64,000 nt of DNA. It comes from Stenotrophomonas maltophilia. Lineage in GTDB: Bacteria > Pseudomonadota > Gammaproteobacteria > Xanthomonadales > Xanthomonadaceae. The position numbers and the translations under genes were made by a program. The notes under the pieces are model-generated. The model saw nothing but the letters and a program-made list of their open reading frames with translations, made no database searches and had not been told where the DNA came from. The stretch lies in the NCBI RefSeq assembly GCF_900186865.1, contig NZ_LT906480.1, positions 4,110,001 through 4,174,000 on the forward strand, in the 5' to 3' direction. Below, in pieces: positions 51,773 through 60,162 of this stretch. Each line of letters starts with the position of its first letter. The first letter of the stretch is position 1.

Positions 51773-53104
51773 ATGATGCTGAGCATCCTCGGCTTTGGCA
51801 TGGTCATTACGTTCATGTACTTGATCATGAGCAAACGCCTGTCGCCGCTCGTCGCCCTGATCACCATCCCCATCCTGTTCGCGCTGATCGGTGGCTTCGG
51901 TGCCGGCATCGACGAGATGATGCTGGAGGGCATCAAGAAGATCGCGCCGACCGGCGTGATGCTGATGTTCGCCATCCTCTACTTCGGGGTGATGATCGAC
52001 GCCGGCCTGTTCGATCCGCTGGTGCGGGTGATCCTGCGTTTCGTCAAGGGCGACCCGATGAAGATCGTGCTTGGCACTGCAGTGCTGGCGATGCTGATCT
52101 CGCTCGATGGCGATGGCTCGACCACCTACATGATCACCGTCTCGGCGATGCTTCCGCTGTACCAGCGGCTGGGCATGAACGCGCTGAACATGACGTGCGT
52201 GACCATCCTCGCCGGCGGCGTGATGAACCTGACCCCGTGGGGCGGCCCGACCGCACGCGCGGCCACCGCGCTGCACGTGGACCCGGCCGACGTGTTCGTG
52301 CCGCTGATCCCGTCGATGGTGATCGCCTGTGCCGGCGTGCTGCTGCTGGCCTGGTACCTGGGCCTGAAGGAACGCCGACGCCTCGGCGTGGTGACCCTGC
52401 CCAAGGGCGGCAGCTGGATGGACAACAGCGTGTCCGATGACAGCAACCCGCTGCCGACCGTGGAAGACGCCGAAGACATCAAGCGCCCGAAGCTGCTGTG
52501 GGTGAACCTGGCGCTGACCGTGGCACTGATGACCGCGCTGATCATCGGCGTGCTGCCGATGCCGGTGCTGTTCATGGTCGGCTTCGCCATCGCCCTGGTG
52601 ATCAACTACCCGAACCTGGCCGAGCAGCGCCGCCGCGTGGTCAACCATGCCGGCAATGTGCTGTCGGTGGTGTCGCTGATCTTCGCCGCAGGCATCTTCA
52701 CCGGCATCCTCAACAACACCGGCATGGTCGAAGCGATGTCGCACAGCTTCCTGGCGGTGATTCCGGAATCGTGGGGCCCGTACCTGGCGGTGATCACCGC
52801 GGTGGCGTCGATGCCGTTCACCTTCTTCATGTCCAACGACGCGTTCTACTTCGGCGTGCTGCCGATCCTGTCCGAGGCCGCTGGCAACTACGGCATCACC
52901 CCGGTGGAAATGGCGCGCGCCTCGCTGGCCGGCCAGCCGGTGCACCTGCTCAGCCCGCTGGTGCCGTCCACCTACCTGCTGGTGGGCCTGGCCAAGGTCG
53001 AATTCGCCGACCACCAGAAGTTCACCCTGAAGTGGGCCATCGCCATCTCGATGCTGCTGATGATCGGCAGCCTGCTGTTCGGCCTGTATCCCCTCGCCGC
53101 CTGA
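51773..53104 (+). CDS. CitMHS-family citrate-metal:proton symporter
   Basis: A 443-residue transporter with about eleven membrane segments. The family pattern is visible in LISLDGDGSTTYMITVSAMLPLY, NLTPWGGPTARAATAL and FTFFMSNDAFYFGVLPIL. CitM-type carriers take up citrate complexed with divalent metal. The ATG at 51773 has AAGGAGTCC in front of it. It is preceded by the porin and followed after 24 bp by the SDR gene, and is probably controlled by the TctDE-like system. Confidence 0.93.
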   Translation: MMLSILGFGMVITFMYLIMSKRLSPLVALITIPILFALIGGFGAGIDEMMLEGIKKIAPTGVMLMFAILYFGVMIDAGLFDPLVRVILRFVKGDPMKIVLGTAVLAMLISLDGDGSTTYMITVSAMLPLYQRLGMNALNMTCVTILAGGVMNLTPWGGPTARAATALHVDPADVFVPLIPSMVIACAGVLLLAWYLGLKERRRLGVVTLPKGGSWMDNSVSDDSNPLPTVEDAEDIKRPKLLWVNLALTVALMTALIIGVLPMPVLFMVGFAIALVINYPNLAEQRRRVVNHAGNVLSVVSLIFAAGIFTGILNNTGMVEAMSHSFLAVIPESWGPYLAVITAVASMPFTFFMSNDAFYFGVLPILSEAAGNYGITPVEMARASLAGQPVHLLSPLVPSTYLLVGLAKVEFADHQKFTLKWAIAISMLLMIGSLLFGLYPLAA

Positions 53105-53128
53105 CCCTTTGCCAAGGAGCCTTCTGCA

Positions 53129-53869
53129 ATGACGCTTCGAATCGCTTACGTCACCAGTGGAATGGGCAGTGTCGGCACTGCCATCTGCCAGAGCCTGGCC
53201 CGCAGCGGCCACACCGTGGTTGCCGGCTGCGCGCCGAACTCGCCGCGCAAGGCCAACTGGCTGCGCGAGCAGCGCGAACAGGGCTTCGACTTCATCGCCT
53301 CCGAAGGCAACGCGACGGACTGGGCCTCGACCAGCGCCGCGTTCGCCAAGGTGCGCGCCGAAGTCGGTGAAGTGGACGTGCTGGTCAACAACTCCGGCGG
53401 CAGCCGCGACCTGCTGTTCCGGCAGATGGCGGTGGAGGACTGGAACGCGGTGATCGCGTCCAACCTCAACGCGCTGTTCAACCTGACCAAGCAGGTGGTG
53501 GACGGCATGGCCACGCGGGGCTGGGGCCGCATCATCAACATCGGTTCGGTCAGTGCCCACAAGGGACAGATCGGACAGGTGAACTACGCCACCGCCAAGG
53601 CCGCGATGCATGGCTTCAGCCGTGCGCTGGCTGCCGAAGTTGCGTCGCGCGGGGTCACCGTCAACACGCTGTCGCCGGGCTACATCGCCAGCCAGGCGAT
53701 CAGCAGCTTCCCGCCGGATGTGCTGGACCGGCTGGCCGCCTCGGTACCAGTGCGCCGCCTGGGCCGCCCCGAGGAAGTGGCCGGCCTGTGCGCGTGGCTG
53801 GCGTCGGATGAAGCCTCGTATGTGACCGGTGCCGACTATCCGGTCAACGGTGGCCTGTACATGGGTTGA
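53129..53869 (+). CDS. Acetoacetyl-CoA reductase-like SDR (PhaB type)
   Basis: A 246-residue short-chain dehydrogenase: TSGMGSVGTAICQSLARSG cofactor loop, NNSGGSRD, Ser and Tyr-x3-Lys in GSVSAHKGQIGQVNYATAKAA, and the C-terminal VTGADYPVNGGLYMG. The overall pattern, starting MTLRIAYVTSGMGSVG, resembles PhaB. No PHA synthase is nearby, so the role might be acyl-CoA or another hydroxyacid reduction. AAGGAGCC precedes the ATG; it follows citM closely and is followed by a strong terminator. Confidence 0.85.
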   Translation: MTLRIAYVTSGMGSVGTAICQSLARSGHTVVAGCAPNSPRKANWLREQREQGFDFIASEGNATDWASTSAAFAKVRAEVGEVDVLVNNSGGSRDLLFRQMAVEDWNAVIASNLNALFNLTKQVVDGMATRGWGRIINIGSVSAHKGQIGQVNYATAKAAMHGFSRALAAEVASRGVTVNTLSPGYIASQAISSFPPDVLDRLAASVPVRRLGRPEEVAGLCAWLASDEASYVTGADYPVNGGLYMG

Positions 53870-53915
53870 GCCCGTCTCCACGCAACGCGTGGACCGCCTC
53901 CCCCACGGAGTGCGC

Positions 53916-53961
53916 GGGGCCGGTGAACCTTCGCTTGCTAGGGGGATCCGGCCCCTTTTTT
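53916..53961 (+). terminator. Intrinsic terminator after the SDR gene
   Basis: GGGGCCGG (53916-53923) pairs with CCGGCCCC (53948-53955), followed by six T residues. It closes the porin-citM-SDR unit. A small upstream hairpin TCCACGC/GCGTGGA (53877-53893) has a REP-like stem but no GTAG head. Confidence 0.9.
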
Positions 53962-54077
53962 GTTTCTGCATTTTCGGGACGTATTGCCCGATACATCGGC
54001 AGAACCGGTGCTATACCTGCCAACGCTCGCTGAGCCCGATGGATGAACGGCCGGAATCGCGGATCAAGGAGGTTGGC

Positions 54078-54602
54078 ATGCGTGCATTGCTGATTGCGCT
54101 TCTTGTGGTCGCCACCCCGCCACTGGCGGCCACGCCACCTGCTGCCACTGCGGATGAGGCGGATGCAACATGGCGGCTCGTGGAACGCTGGTCCCTGCAG
54201 CTGGCACGCTCTGACCTTGTCGCGCAGCTATCGCCACTGGCTCCGGCCGGCTCGCGTTCGGAAGCAAGAAGGGGCCGGGGCGACAGCGCCACCATCGATC
54301 TGGGGCCATTCGTGGTCGCCGGGAGGATCAAGGGGCCTTCTGGCCAGATCCACACCGATGCGTCGGGGCGAATCATCAAAGGCATTACGCTGTCGCTGGG
54401 CGGCGCCTGCATCTCGCGAAAGCAGATGGGTCGTCGCTACCCCGACTTCAATGTCCTTTCCGTCCCGTCAGGACATAGCCTGGACGAGTCGACGGTGTTC
54501 GGCACGGTAGAGAACGGCATCCAGATCGGGTTCTCATTCTCCGAACATGACCGTGACTGCATGAACCAGCTCAAGTTGAGCTGGCCAGGGGAGCGCTTCT
54601 GA
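54078..54602 (+). CDS. Exported protein of unknown function
   Basis: A 174-residue protein with a clean signal peptide (MRALLIALLVVATPPLAATP). The mature part has ATIDLGPFVVAGRIKGPSGQIHTDASGRI-like beta pattern in its middle and two conserved-looking cysteines (GACISR, RDCMNQL) that could form a disulfide. The ATG at 54078 has AAGGAGG in front of it; an upstream in-frame ATG at 54039 would bury the signal. No family is recognised. It stands alone between a terminator and the TonB receptor. Confidence 0.75.
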   Translation: MRALLIALLVVATPPLAATPPAATADEADATWRLVERWSLQLARSDLVAQLSPLAPAGSRSEARRGRGDSATIDLGPFVVAGRIKGPSGQIHTDASGRIIKGITLSLGGACISRKQMGRRYPDFNVLSVPSGHSLDESTVFGTVENGIQIGFSFSEHDRDCMNQLKLSWPGERF

Positions 54603-54762
54603 TTCCCACCGGCCTACCACCATGACGAACATGTTGCAGGACGCGCACCACTGCCCTGCACCCTTCGTTGGTTTTTCGTAAAGAAGGTTTCATGTTCCGT
54701 TCGCATAGTGGCCATGCACCGCGCACGCGTGCCGGTGACCACCCCCAATGCAACGGACCACC

Positions 54763-57060
54763 ATGCAGACCCGACACCTGACGATCGCCGTGGCGATCGC
54801 GCTCTCCGCCGCCGCCAGCGCCCATGCCGCCACCGCCGCCGATACCGGCGCCAGCACCGATGCCGCGCTGAGCGCGCAGACGCTGGATACCGTCTCCGTG
54901 ATCGGCCAGGGCGAGACCCGCCAGGTGCAGCGCATCACCACCGTCGACAAGCAGGTCCTGCCGCCGGGCACCAGCGGCCAGAAGGTCCTCGACCGCCTGC
55001 CGGGCGTGTCGGTGCAGTCCAACGATGCCTTCGGCGCCAACGAAGAATCGCAGACCATCAGCCTGCGCGGCTTCGACAAGAGCCGCCTCGGCTACACGCT
55101 GGACGGCATCCCGCTGGGCGACAACAGCTACGGCAACTACAACGGCCTGAGCATCGCCCGCGCGATCATCGCCGAGAACCTGGCCGGTGCCGAGCTGTCG
55201 CAGGGCATCGGTTCGCTGGGCGTGGCCTCGACCAGCAACCTGGGCGGCACCATCCAGTACTTCTCGATGGACCCGTCCACCGAGTTCGGTGGCCGCGCCA
55301 GCGTCACCGTCGGCGACAACAGCCAGCGCCGTGGCTACCTGCGCGTGGATACCGGTGACATCAACGGCTTCTCGGCCTATGTGTCCGGCGTGCACCAGGA
55401 CCAGGACATGTGGGCCGCGCCCTACCAGAACCAGACCACCCGCCAGTTCAACGCCAAGGCAGTGTGGAATGTCGGCGACCACCGCTTCGGTGCGTTCGTG
55501 GCCACCTCGCGCGCCAGCCAGGCCAACTACGCCTACCTGTCCAAGGACATGCTGGCGCGTGGCCTGGGCTGGGATTGGAACATCTACGCGCCGGACTGGG
55601 ATCGCGCCGTCGCCGCTGCGTACTGCGCGCCGGGCACCTACAACAAGGCACGCTGCAAGTTCAGCGGCGGCGTCAACAGCATCGACGATGCCTACTACCA
55701 GAGCCGCGCATTGCGCGACGACAATCTCTATTCGGTCGATGCCGACCTGCGCCTGGGCGAGCAGGGCCGCCTGAAGCTGCTGGCCTACCACCACGACAAC
55801 CGTGGCCAGGGCCACTGGTGGGCACCGGGCCAGCCGTCCTACCCGGGCACCGACAGGATGCTGCCGATCTCGATCCGCAGCACCAACTACACGATCAACC
55901 GCGACGGCCTGACCGCCGCGCTGTCGTGGACGGTGGGCATCCACGAACTGGAAGCCGGCCTGTGGTATGAGCAGAACGACCACAACGTCTCGCGCAACTT
56001 CTACTACATCAGTGGCCCGTTCCTGGACGACCTGTACCTGAAGAACCCGGACCGCCTGCTGTTCAACCAGGACTTCGACATCCGCACGCGCCAGTTCTAC
56101 GTACAGGACCGCATGCGCTTCCTGGACCAGCGCCTGACCGTGGACGTGGGCATCAAGAGCCCGAACACCCGCATGCGTGCCACCGCCCAGCCGGGCGTGG
56201 AAACCAGCATCGCCTCGGGCACGCTGACCGCCAAGGAATCGGTGCTGCCGCAGGTGGGCCTGGGCTTCAAGCTCAACGCCAACAACGAGCTGTTCGCCTC
56301 GTACGCCGAAAACATCGCCGCCTTCGTCGGCGGTGGCAGCGGCGGCCCGCTGCAGGTGTCGCCGGAATCGTTCGCGGCCAGCGCCGGCCTGGAGCCGGAG
56401 AAGTCCAAGAGCCTGGAAGCCGGCTTCCGTACCTTCGGCGAGAAGTACCAGGCATCGATCGCGGGTTACAACGTGAAGTTCGACAACCGCCTGCTGTCGT
56501 TGAACCCGTGCTCGAGCATCGAAGTCGGCACGCGTCCGGAGTGCGTGACGCGCTTCATCAACGTCGGTTCGGTGAAGAGCTACGGCGCGGAACTGACCTT
56601 CATCCTCAAGCCGATCGACGGCCTGCAGTGGTACAACGCGCTGTCCTGGAACAAGACCACCTACGAGGATGACTACACCTCGGGCGGCGCCATCGTTCCG
56701 GTGGCCGGCAAGATCACGGTGGATACGCCGCAGCGCATGGCCTCCAGTGAGATCAGCTGGAACCGCGATGGCTTCTTCGCCAGCCTGCGTGCCAAGTACA
56801 CCGGCAAGCGCTACTACACCTACACCAACGACCAGTCGGTACCGGGCGTGACCACCTTCGACGCCGGCGCGGGCTACGACTTCGGCCCCGGCCTGGGCCT
56901 GCGCAACGTGCGGGTGTCGTTGAATGCGACCAACCTGACCAACAAGCGCTATGCCGGCCAGCTGAGTTCGTTCGCACCGACTGATCCGAAGGGCACGCGT
57001 TATGCGATCCATGCGAGCGCACCGCGGCAGTTGTTCATGACGGTGGCGGCAGAGTTCTAA
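54763..57060 (+). CDS. TonB-dependent outer membrane receptor
   Basis: A 765-residue receptor: signal peptide (TIAVAIALSAAASAHAAT), a plug domain with LDTVSVIGQGETRQV (TonB-box region) and SGQKVLDRLPGVSVQ, and a 22-strand barrel ending with Phe (TVAAEF). Ligand unknown; no siderophore or sugar genes adjoin. The ATG at 54763 is preferred over 54748, which would add five residues before the signal. It is convergent with the QEGLA protein gene across a paired-hairpin region. The upstream 160 bp (54603-54762) show a T-rich GGTTTTTCG but nothing decisive. Confidence 0.92.
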   Translation: MQTRHLTIAVAIALSAAASAHAATAADTGASTDAALSAQTLDTVSVIGQGETRQVQRITTVDKQVLPPGTSGQKVLDRLPGVSVQSNDAFGANEESQTISLRGFDKSRLGYTLDGIPLGDNSYGNYNGLSIARAIIAENLAGAELSQGIGSLGVASTSNLGGTIQYFSMDPSTEFGGRASVTVGDNSQRRGYLRVDTGDINGFSAYVSGVHQDQDMWAAPYQNQTTRQFNAKAVWNVGDHRFGAFVATSRASQANYAYLSKDMLARGLGWDWNIYAPDWDRAVAAAYCAPGTYNKARCKFSGGVNSIDDAYYQSRALRDDNLYSVDADLRLGEQGRLKLLAYHHDNRGQGHWWAPGQPSYPGTDRMLPISIRSTNYTINRDGLTAALSWTVGIHELEAGLWYEQNDHNVSRNFYYISGPFLDDLYLKNPDRLLFNQDFDIRTRQFYVQDRMRFLDQRLTVDVGIKSPNTRMRATAQPGVETSIASGTLTAKESVLPQVGLGFKLNANNELFASYAENIAAFVGGGSGGPLQVSPESFAASAGLEPEKSKSLEAGFRTFGEKYQASIAGYNVKFDNRLLSLNPCSSIEVGTRPECVTRFINVGSVKSYGAELTFILKPIDGLQWYNALSWNKTTYEDDYTSGGAIVPVAGKITVDTPQRMASSEISWNRDGFFASLRAKYTGKRYYTYTNDQSVPGVTTFDAGAGYDFGPGLGLRNVRVSLNATNLTNKRYAGQLSSFAPTDPKGTRYAIHASAPRQLFMTVAAEF

Positions 57061-57102
57061 GTCGAAAGCGTTGCCCCGCGGCGTCTTGATTATCGTCGCG
57101 GG

Positions 57103-57208
57103 GCAGGGCCGGATGGGCCGGCGCAGGACACGCCGTAAACCCATCCATGGGGGCTCGATGGCGCCATCCATGGCGCCAACGGTCCTGCGCCGGCCCATCC
57201 GACCCTGC
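57103..57208 (+). repeat. Long-arm hairpin element copy L3
   Basis: 27-bp arms (57103-57129 and 57182-57208) with one mismatch around a 52-nt loop: ACGCCGTAAACCCATCCATG, then GGGGCTCGATGGCGCCATCC and ATGGCGCCAACG. Two small inner hairpins have the apex CATCCATG. The sense of the TonB gene. It is the uninterrupted twin of copy L1. Confidence 0.9.
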
Positions 57209-57252
57209 TCGACGGTTTCCCGCGCCACGGTGCGGAAGGCAAAGAAGAGCAA

Positions 57253-57291
57253 AAAGCAAAGAGCCGGGCATTGCCCGGCTCTTTGCTTTTC
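57253..57291. terminator. Bidirectional terminator between TonB receptor and QEGLA genes
   Basis: AAAAGCAAAGAGCCGGGC and GCCCGGCTCTTTGCTTTT form an 18-bp perfect stem with a 3-nt loop; a U-rich end exists in both directions. Confidence 0.88.
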
Positions 57292-57345
57292 AAGCGCAAT
57301 CCCTTCGGCGCGGTGATGTGCTGCCCCCCGCGCGGGAAACTGTCT

Positions 57346-57453
57346 GGCGGCGGTGGGGCACCCTGGCCAGGACCGTGAGGCGCATGGATGCGCCGATCGA
57401 GCCCCCATGGATGGGTTTACGGCGTGTCCTGGCCAGGGTGCCCCACCGCCGCC
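57346..57453 (-). repeat. Long-arm hairpin element copy R3
   Basis: Perfect 28-bp arms (57346-57373 and 57426-57453) around a 52-nt loop. On the minus strand the loop reads ACGCCGTAAACCCATCCATG and then GGCGCATCCATGCGCC. The loop is close to L3 but the arms are unrelated. Confidence 0.9.
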
Positions 57454-57499
57454 CAGCGACATCAATCGAGGCGCCAGCGCATCATCCCGCCAACGCATT

Positions 57500-58753
57500 T
57501 CATTCCGGCGCCAGCTGGTCCATCCGTATCCGGTTGGCAAACAGCGAGAACGCCAGCATCCCGGCCAGGCCATTCGCCCGGCTCACCCAGTGCGGCAGCC
57601 AGCGCGGAGGCTTCAGCACCCCCGCCTCGAACAACGGCGCGAACGCGATCGCATCGGTCAGGCTCATCTTGCCGGCGAACAACCAGCGACAGACCTGCAA
57701 GCGGTCCTCGGCCAGCATGTGGCGGAAGAAGGTGTGCACCGACACCAGGCCGCGCAGGTACACCGTGTCCTTGGTGAAGGCCAGGCCGCCACTCGGCGGC
57801 ACGCCGCGGAACACGCGCTGTGCCGAGGCGAAACTCTCCTCTGCGTTCTGCCCCGCATCGCAGAAATAGCGGAACACTTCGATGAAATCGGCGCCTTCGC
57901 GTGCCATCGCAATCGCTTCGGTACGCAGGCTGATGCGCTTCAGGCGCTCGATGTCGATGCTGCCAGTGATCTGCTCGGCGAACGTGGCCAGGCCTTCCTG
58001 TGTCGCGGTCACCCGCGGCGAAGACAATGCCAGGCTCGGCAGCACCGGCTGTTCGCGGCCATTCAATGCGGTCAGCGAATGCACCAGCGCTTCGTGGTGG
58101 AACAGCTGCGCGCGGTCGTAGGCACTGAAGCGCGCACTGGTGCGCAGGCGGATGCGGGTCGGGCCGGCAGCTGCTTTGGACACCAGTTCCGGGTCGAGCT
58201 GTACCTGGATGATGCGCGATTCGAAGAAGGCATCCAGGTCGTTCTGCAGCTGCAGCTGCAGGGCGATGGCCGACACTGGCACCTGCTCTTCCGGCGCCAG
58301 CAGTTCGTGGTCCAGTTCGGCGGCAATCTGGATGAAGTGGCGCGCTGCTTCGCGCGTGCTCGGGCCATTGCCCGGCAGCGGCTGCTCGGGTGCGCCGAAC
58401 AGCTGCACCGAACAGGTATCGACCGCCGCGGTGCCCAGCCCTTCCAGCAGCTGCGCGGCCAGGTCCCAGCTCTGCGCCGACTGTCGCACGTAGTGGCCCA
58501 GTGGGTGGCTGTCGTCGCAGTCGGCGGCGATCGCGGCCAGCGCGCGACGTTCTTCGCTGAAGTCCAGCCGTGGGTAATCCACCTTCGGCAGCACCGGCTG
58601 ACCACGTGCCACGCTATCCAGGAACGGTGCCTGCACCGTTGCCGGCCAACTGGTCAGGCCCAGCAGGCGGATGCCTCCCACGGCCTCGACCAGGCGCGCA
58701 TCGAGCGCTGCATGGTGGGCCACGTCACGGTCCAGCGTCGCAGTCGGTTCCAT
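57500..58753 (-). CDS. DUF1704 / QEGLA-motif zincin-like protein
   Basis: A 417-residue cytosolic protein with TQEGLATFAEQITG, the QEGLA motif of proteins annotated as flavohemoglobin expression-modulating, and an HHEALVHSLTALNG segment near residue 217. HE-x3-H is the zinc motif of the DUF1704 fold, which in animals is the MATCAP tubulin tyrosine carboxypeptidase; a peptidase role in bacteria is inference. The ATG at 58753. A long upstream open frame is probably not coding. The gene is convergent with the TonB receptor gene. Confidence 0.82.
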   Translation of the reverse strand: MEPTATLDRDVAHHAALDARLVEAVGGIRLLGLTSWPATVQAPFLDSVARGQPVLPKVDYPRLDFSEERRALAAIAADCDDSHPLGHYVRQSAQSWDLAAQLLEGLGTAAVDTCSVQLFGAPEQPLPGNGPSTREAARHFIQIAAELDHELLAPEEQVPVSAIALQLQLQNDLDAFFESRIIQVQLDPELVSKAAAGPTRIRLRTSARFSAYDRAQLFHHEALVHSLTALNGREQPVLPSLALSSPRVTATQEGLATFAEQITGSIDIERLKRISLRTEAIAMAREGADFIEVFRYFCDAGQNAEESFASAQRVFRGVPPSGGLAFTKDTVYLRGLVSVHTFFRHMLAEDRLQVCRWLFAGKMSLTDAIAFAPLFEAGVLKPPRWLPHWVSRANGLAGMLAFSLFANRIRMDQLAPE

Positions 58754-58784
58754 GCGCGGACTATAGCGCCCTGCCCTTGCTTTG

Positions 58785-58860
58785 GTAGGTGCCAACGTTG
58801 GTTGGCATCCGCCGACGGCGGGCTTCGGACACACCCGTGCCAACCAGGGTTGGCACCTGT
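58785..58860. repeat. GTAG-type REP pair with GTGCCAACC stem
   Basis: GTAGGTGCCAACGTTGGTTGGCAT at the left and GTGCCAACCAGGGTTGGCACCTGTC at the right, in inverted orientation; the second head has decayed (CTGTC for CTAC). Same stem family as the units at 17530 and 17607. It lies between the QEGLA gene start and the rsgA end. Confidence 0.85.
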
Positions 58861-58923
58861 CAGGAGCGGGCAGTTGGCATCCGCCCGAAGCAGACAGAGG
58901 CGGGTTCATTGCAGGGGTCAGCG

Positions 58924-58942
58924 CCCATTGCGGTGCAATGGG
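58924..58942 (-). terminator. Hairpin after rsgA
   Basis: CCCATTGC and GCAATGGG form an 8-bp perfect stem with a 3-nt loop, 20 bp past the rsgA stop. No T tract. Confidence 0.45.
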
Positions 58943-58962
58943 ATCCGCCCCCGCGGTACCGA

Positions 58963-60063
58963 TCAGCGCCTACGCGGCTTGCCGGCCGGGCGGAACTGCT
59001 GGCCCTTGCCCTTCTTGCCGCCACGCTCCTGCGCGGTCTCGGCCTGGCGGACCGCCAGCTTGGCGGCGGCGGCGGCCACTTCTTCCTTCAGCTTGAAGTA
59101 GTTGAGCAGCCGGCTCTCTTCGATCTCACCTGCTTCGATCGCTGCGCGTACGGCACAGCCCGGTTCCTGCTGGTGCTTGCAGTCGTTGAAACGGCACTGT
59201 GCGGCCAGGGCTTCGATATCGGCGAAGCCGCCTTCGGACAGCGTCTCTTCACCGGTCGGCTTCAGCTCGCGCATGCCGGGGGTGTCGATCAGGCAGGCGC
59301 CGGTCGGCAGCGGCATCAGCGCGCGGTGCGTGGTGGTGTGGCGTCCACGTGAATCGTTGGCGCGCACCGCGTTGGTCTTCATCCGCTGCTCGCCGAGCAG
59401 GGTGTTGGTCAGCGTGGATTTGCCGGCACCGGACGAGCCCACCAGCACCACCGTGCGGCCCGGGCCCAGCCACGGTTGCAGCACCGCCACGCTGTCGGCA
59501 TCCAGGCCATTGATCGCATGCAGGGCGATACCCTGCATCTCCAGCTCTTCCAGCACCGCCAGCGCGTCTTCGCTGTACTCGGTCTGGTCGGCCTTGGTCA
59601 GCACCACCACCGGTTCGGCACCACCACCGCCGACCAGCAGTAGGTAGCGTTCGATGCGCCTCGGATTGAAGTCGGCATCCAGGCCGCAGACGATGAACAC
59701 CGTATCGATGTTGGCCGCGATCACCTGCTGGTGGTAATGCTCGCCGGCAGCACCACGCTTGATCGCGGTACGACGCGGCAGCAGGGCGACGATGCGGATG
59801 CCATCGAGCAGCACCCAGTCACCCACCGCCGGCCGTTCATGGCTGGGGAAGCGCGGGCGCTGCCATTCCGGCAGCGACTCGGCCTTGATCGACGCATCCG
59901 GGCCATCGGCCACCACGTAGTGGGTGCGGTGCTGTTCGATCACCCGTGCCGGGCGGGCCTGCGGATGTGCGGCCATCGCGGCCTGCCAGTCGGCCTGCTG
60001 CGCCGGGCCCGGCCAGGGCCAGCCAATGGTCTGCAGGGCGATGAAATCGGGGGTCTGGGTCAT
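58963..60063 (-). CDS. rsgA: Ribosome small subunit GTPase RsgA
   Basis: Late 30S maturation GTPase. The 366-residue protein shows the circularly permuted order of G motifs: VVVLTKADQ (G4), then GSSGAGKSTLTN (G1), then DTPGMRE (G3). An N-terminal OB-fold region (GDWVLLDG) precedes and a zinc domain with CRFNDCKHQQEPGC follows. The basic tail (GGKKGKGQQFRPAGKPRRR) probably binds rRNA. The start may be 60063 or the ATG at 60072, which adds MAA; neither has an ideal ribosome site. Confidence 0.95.
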   Translation of the reverse strand: MTQTPDFIALQTIGWPWPGPAQQADWQAAMAAHPQARPARVIEQHRTHYVVADGPDASIKAESLPEWQRPRFPSHERPAVGDWVLLDGIRIVALLPRRTAIKRGAAGEHYHQQVIAANIDTVFIVCGLDADFNPRRIERYLLLVGGGGAEPVVVLTKADQTEYSEDALAVLEELEMQGIALHAINGLDADSVAVLQPWLGPGRTVVLVGSSGAGKSTLTNTLLGEQRMKTNAVRANDSRGRHTTTHRALMPLPTGACLIDTPGMRELKPTGEETLSEGGFADIEALAAQCRFNDCKHQQEPGCAVRAAIEAGEIEESRLLNYFKLKEEVAAAAAKLAVRQAETAQERGGKKGKGQQFRPAGKPRRR

Positions 60064-60162
60064 CGCCGCCATTCTACCTGTGCCGACGCCCTGCCAGCCC
60101 AGCAATGACGGGCCCGGCGCCCTTGCCATGCATTGCAGCAATTCCGGTAGGATGGAAGCCCC

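Noticed and set aside
54691..54780. Short frame MFRSHSGHAPR upstream of the TonB receptor
   Set aside because: No ribosome site, no recognisable feature; overlaps the receptor start.
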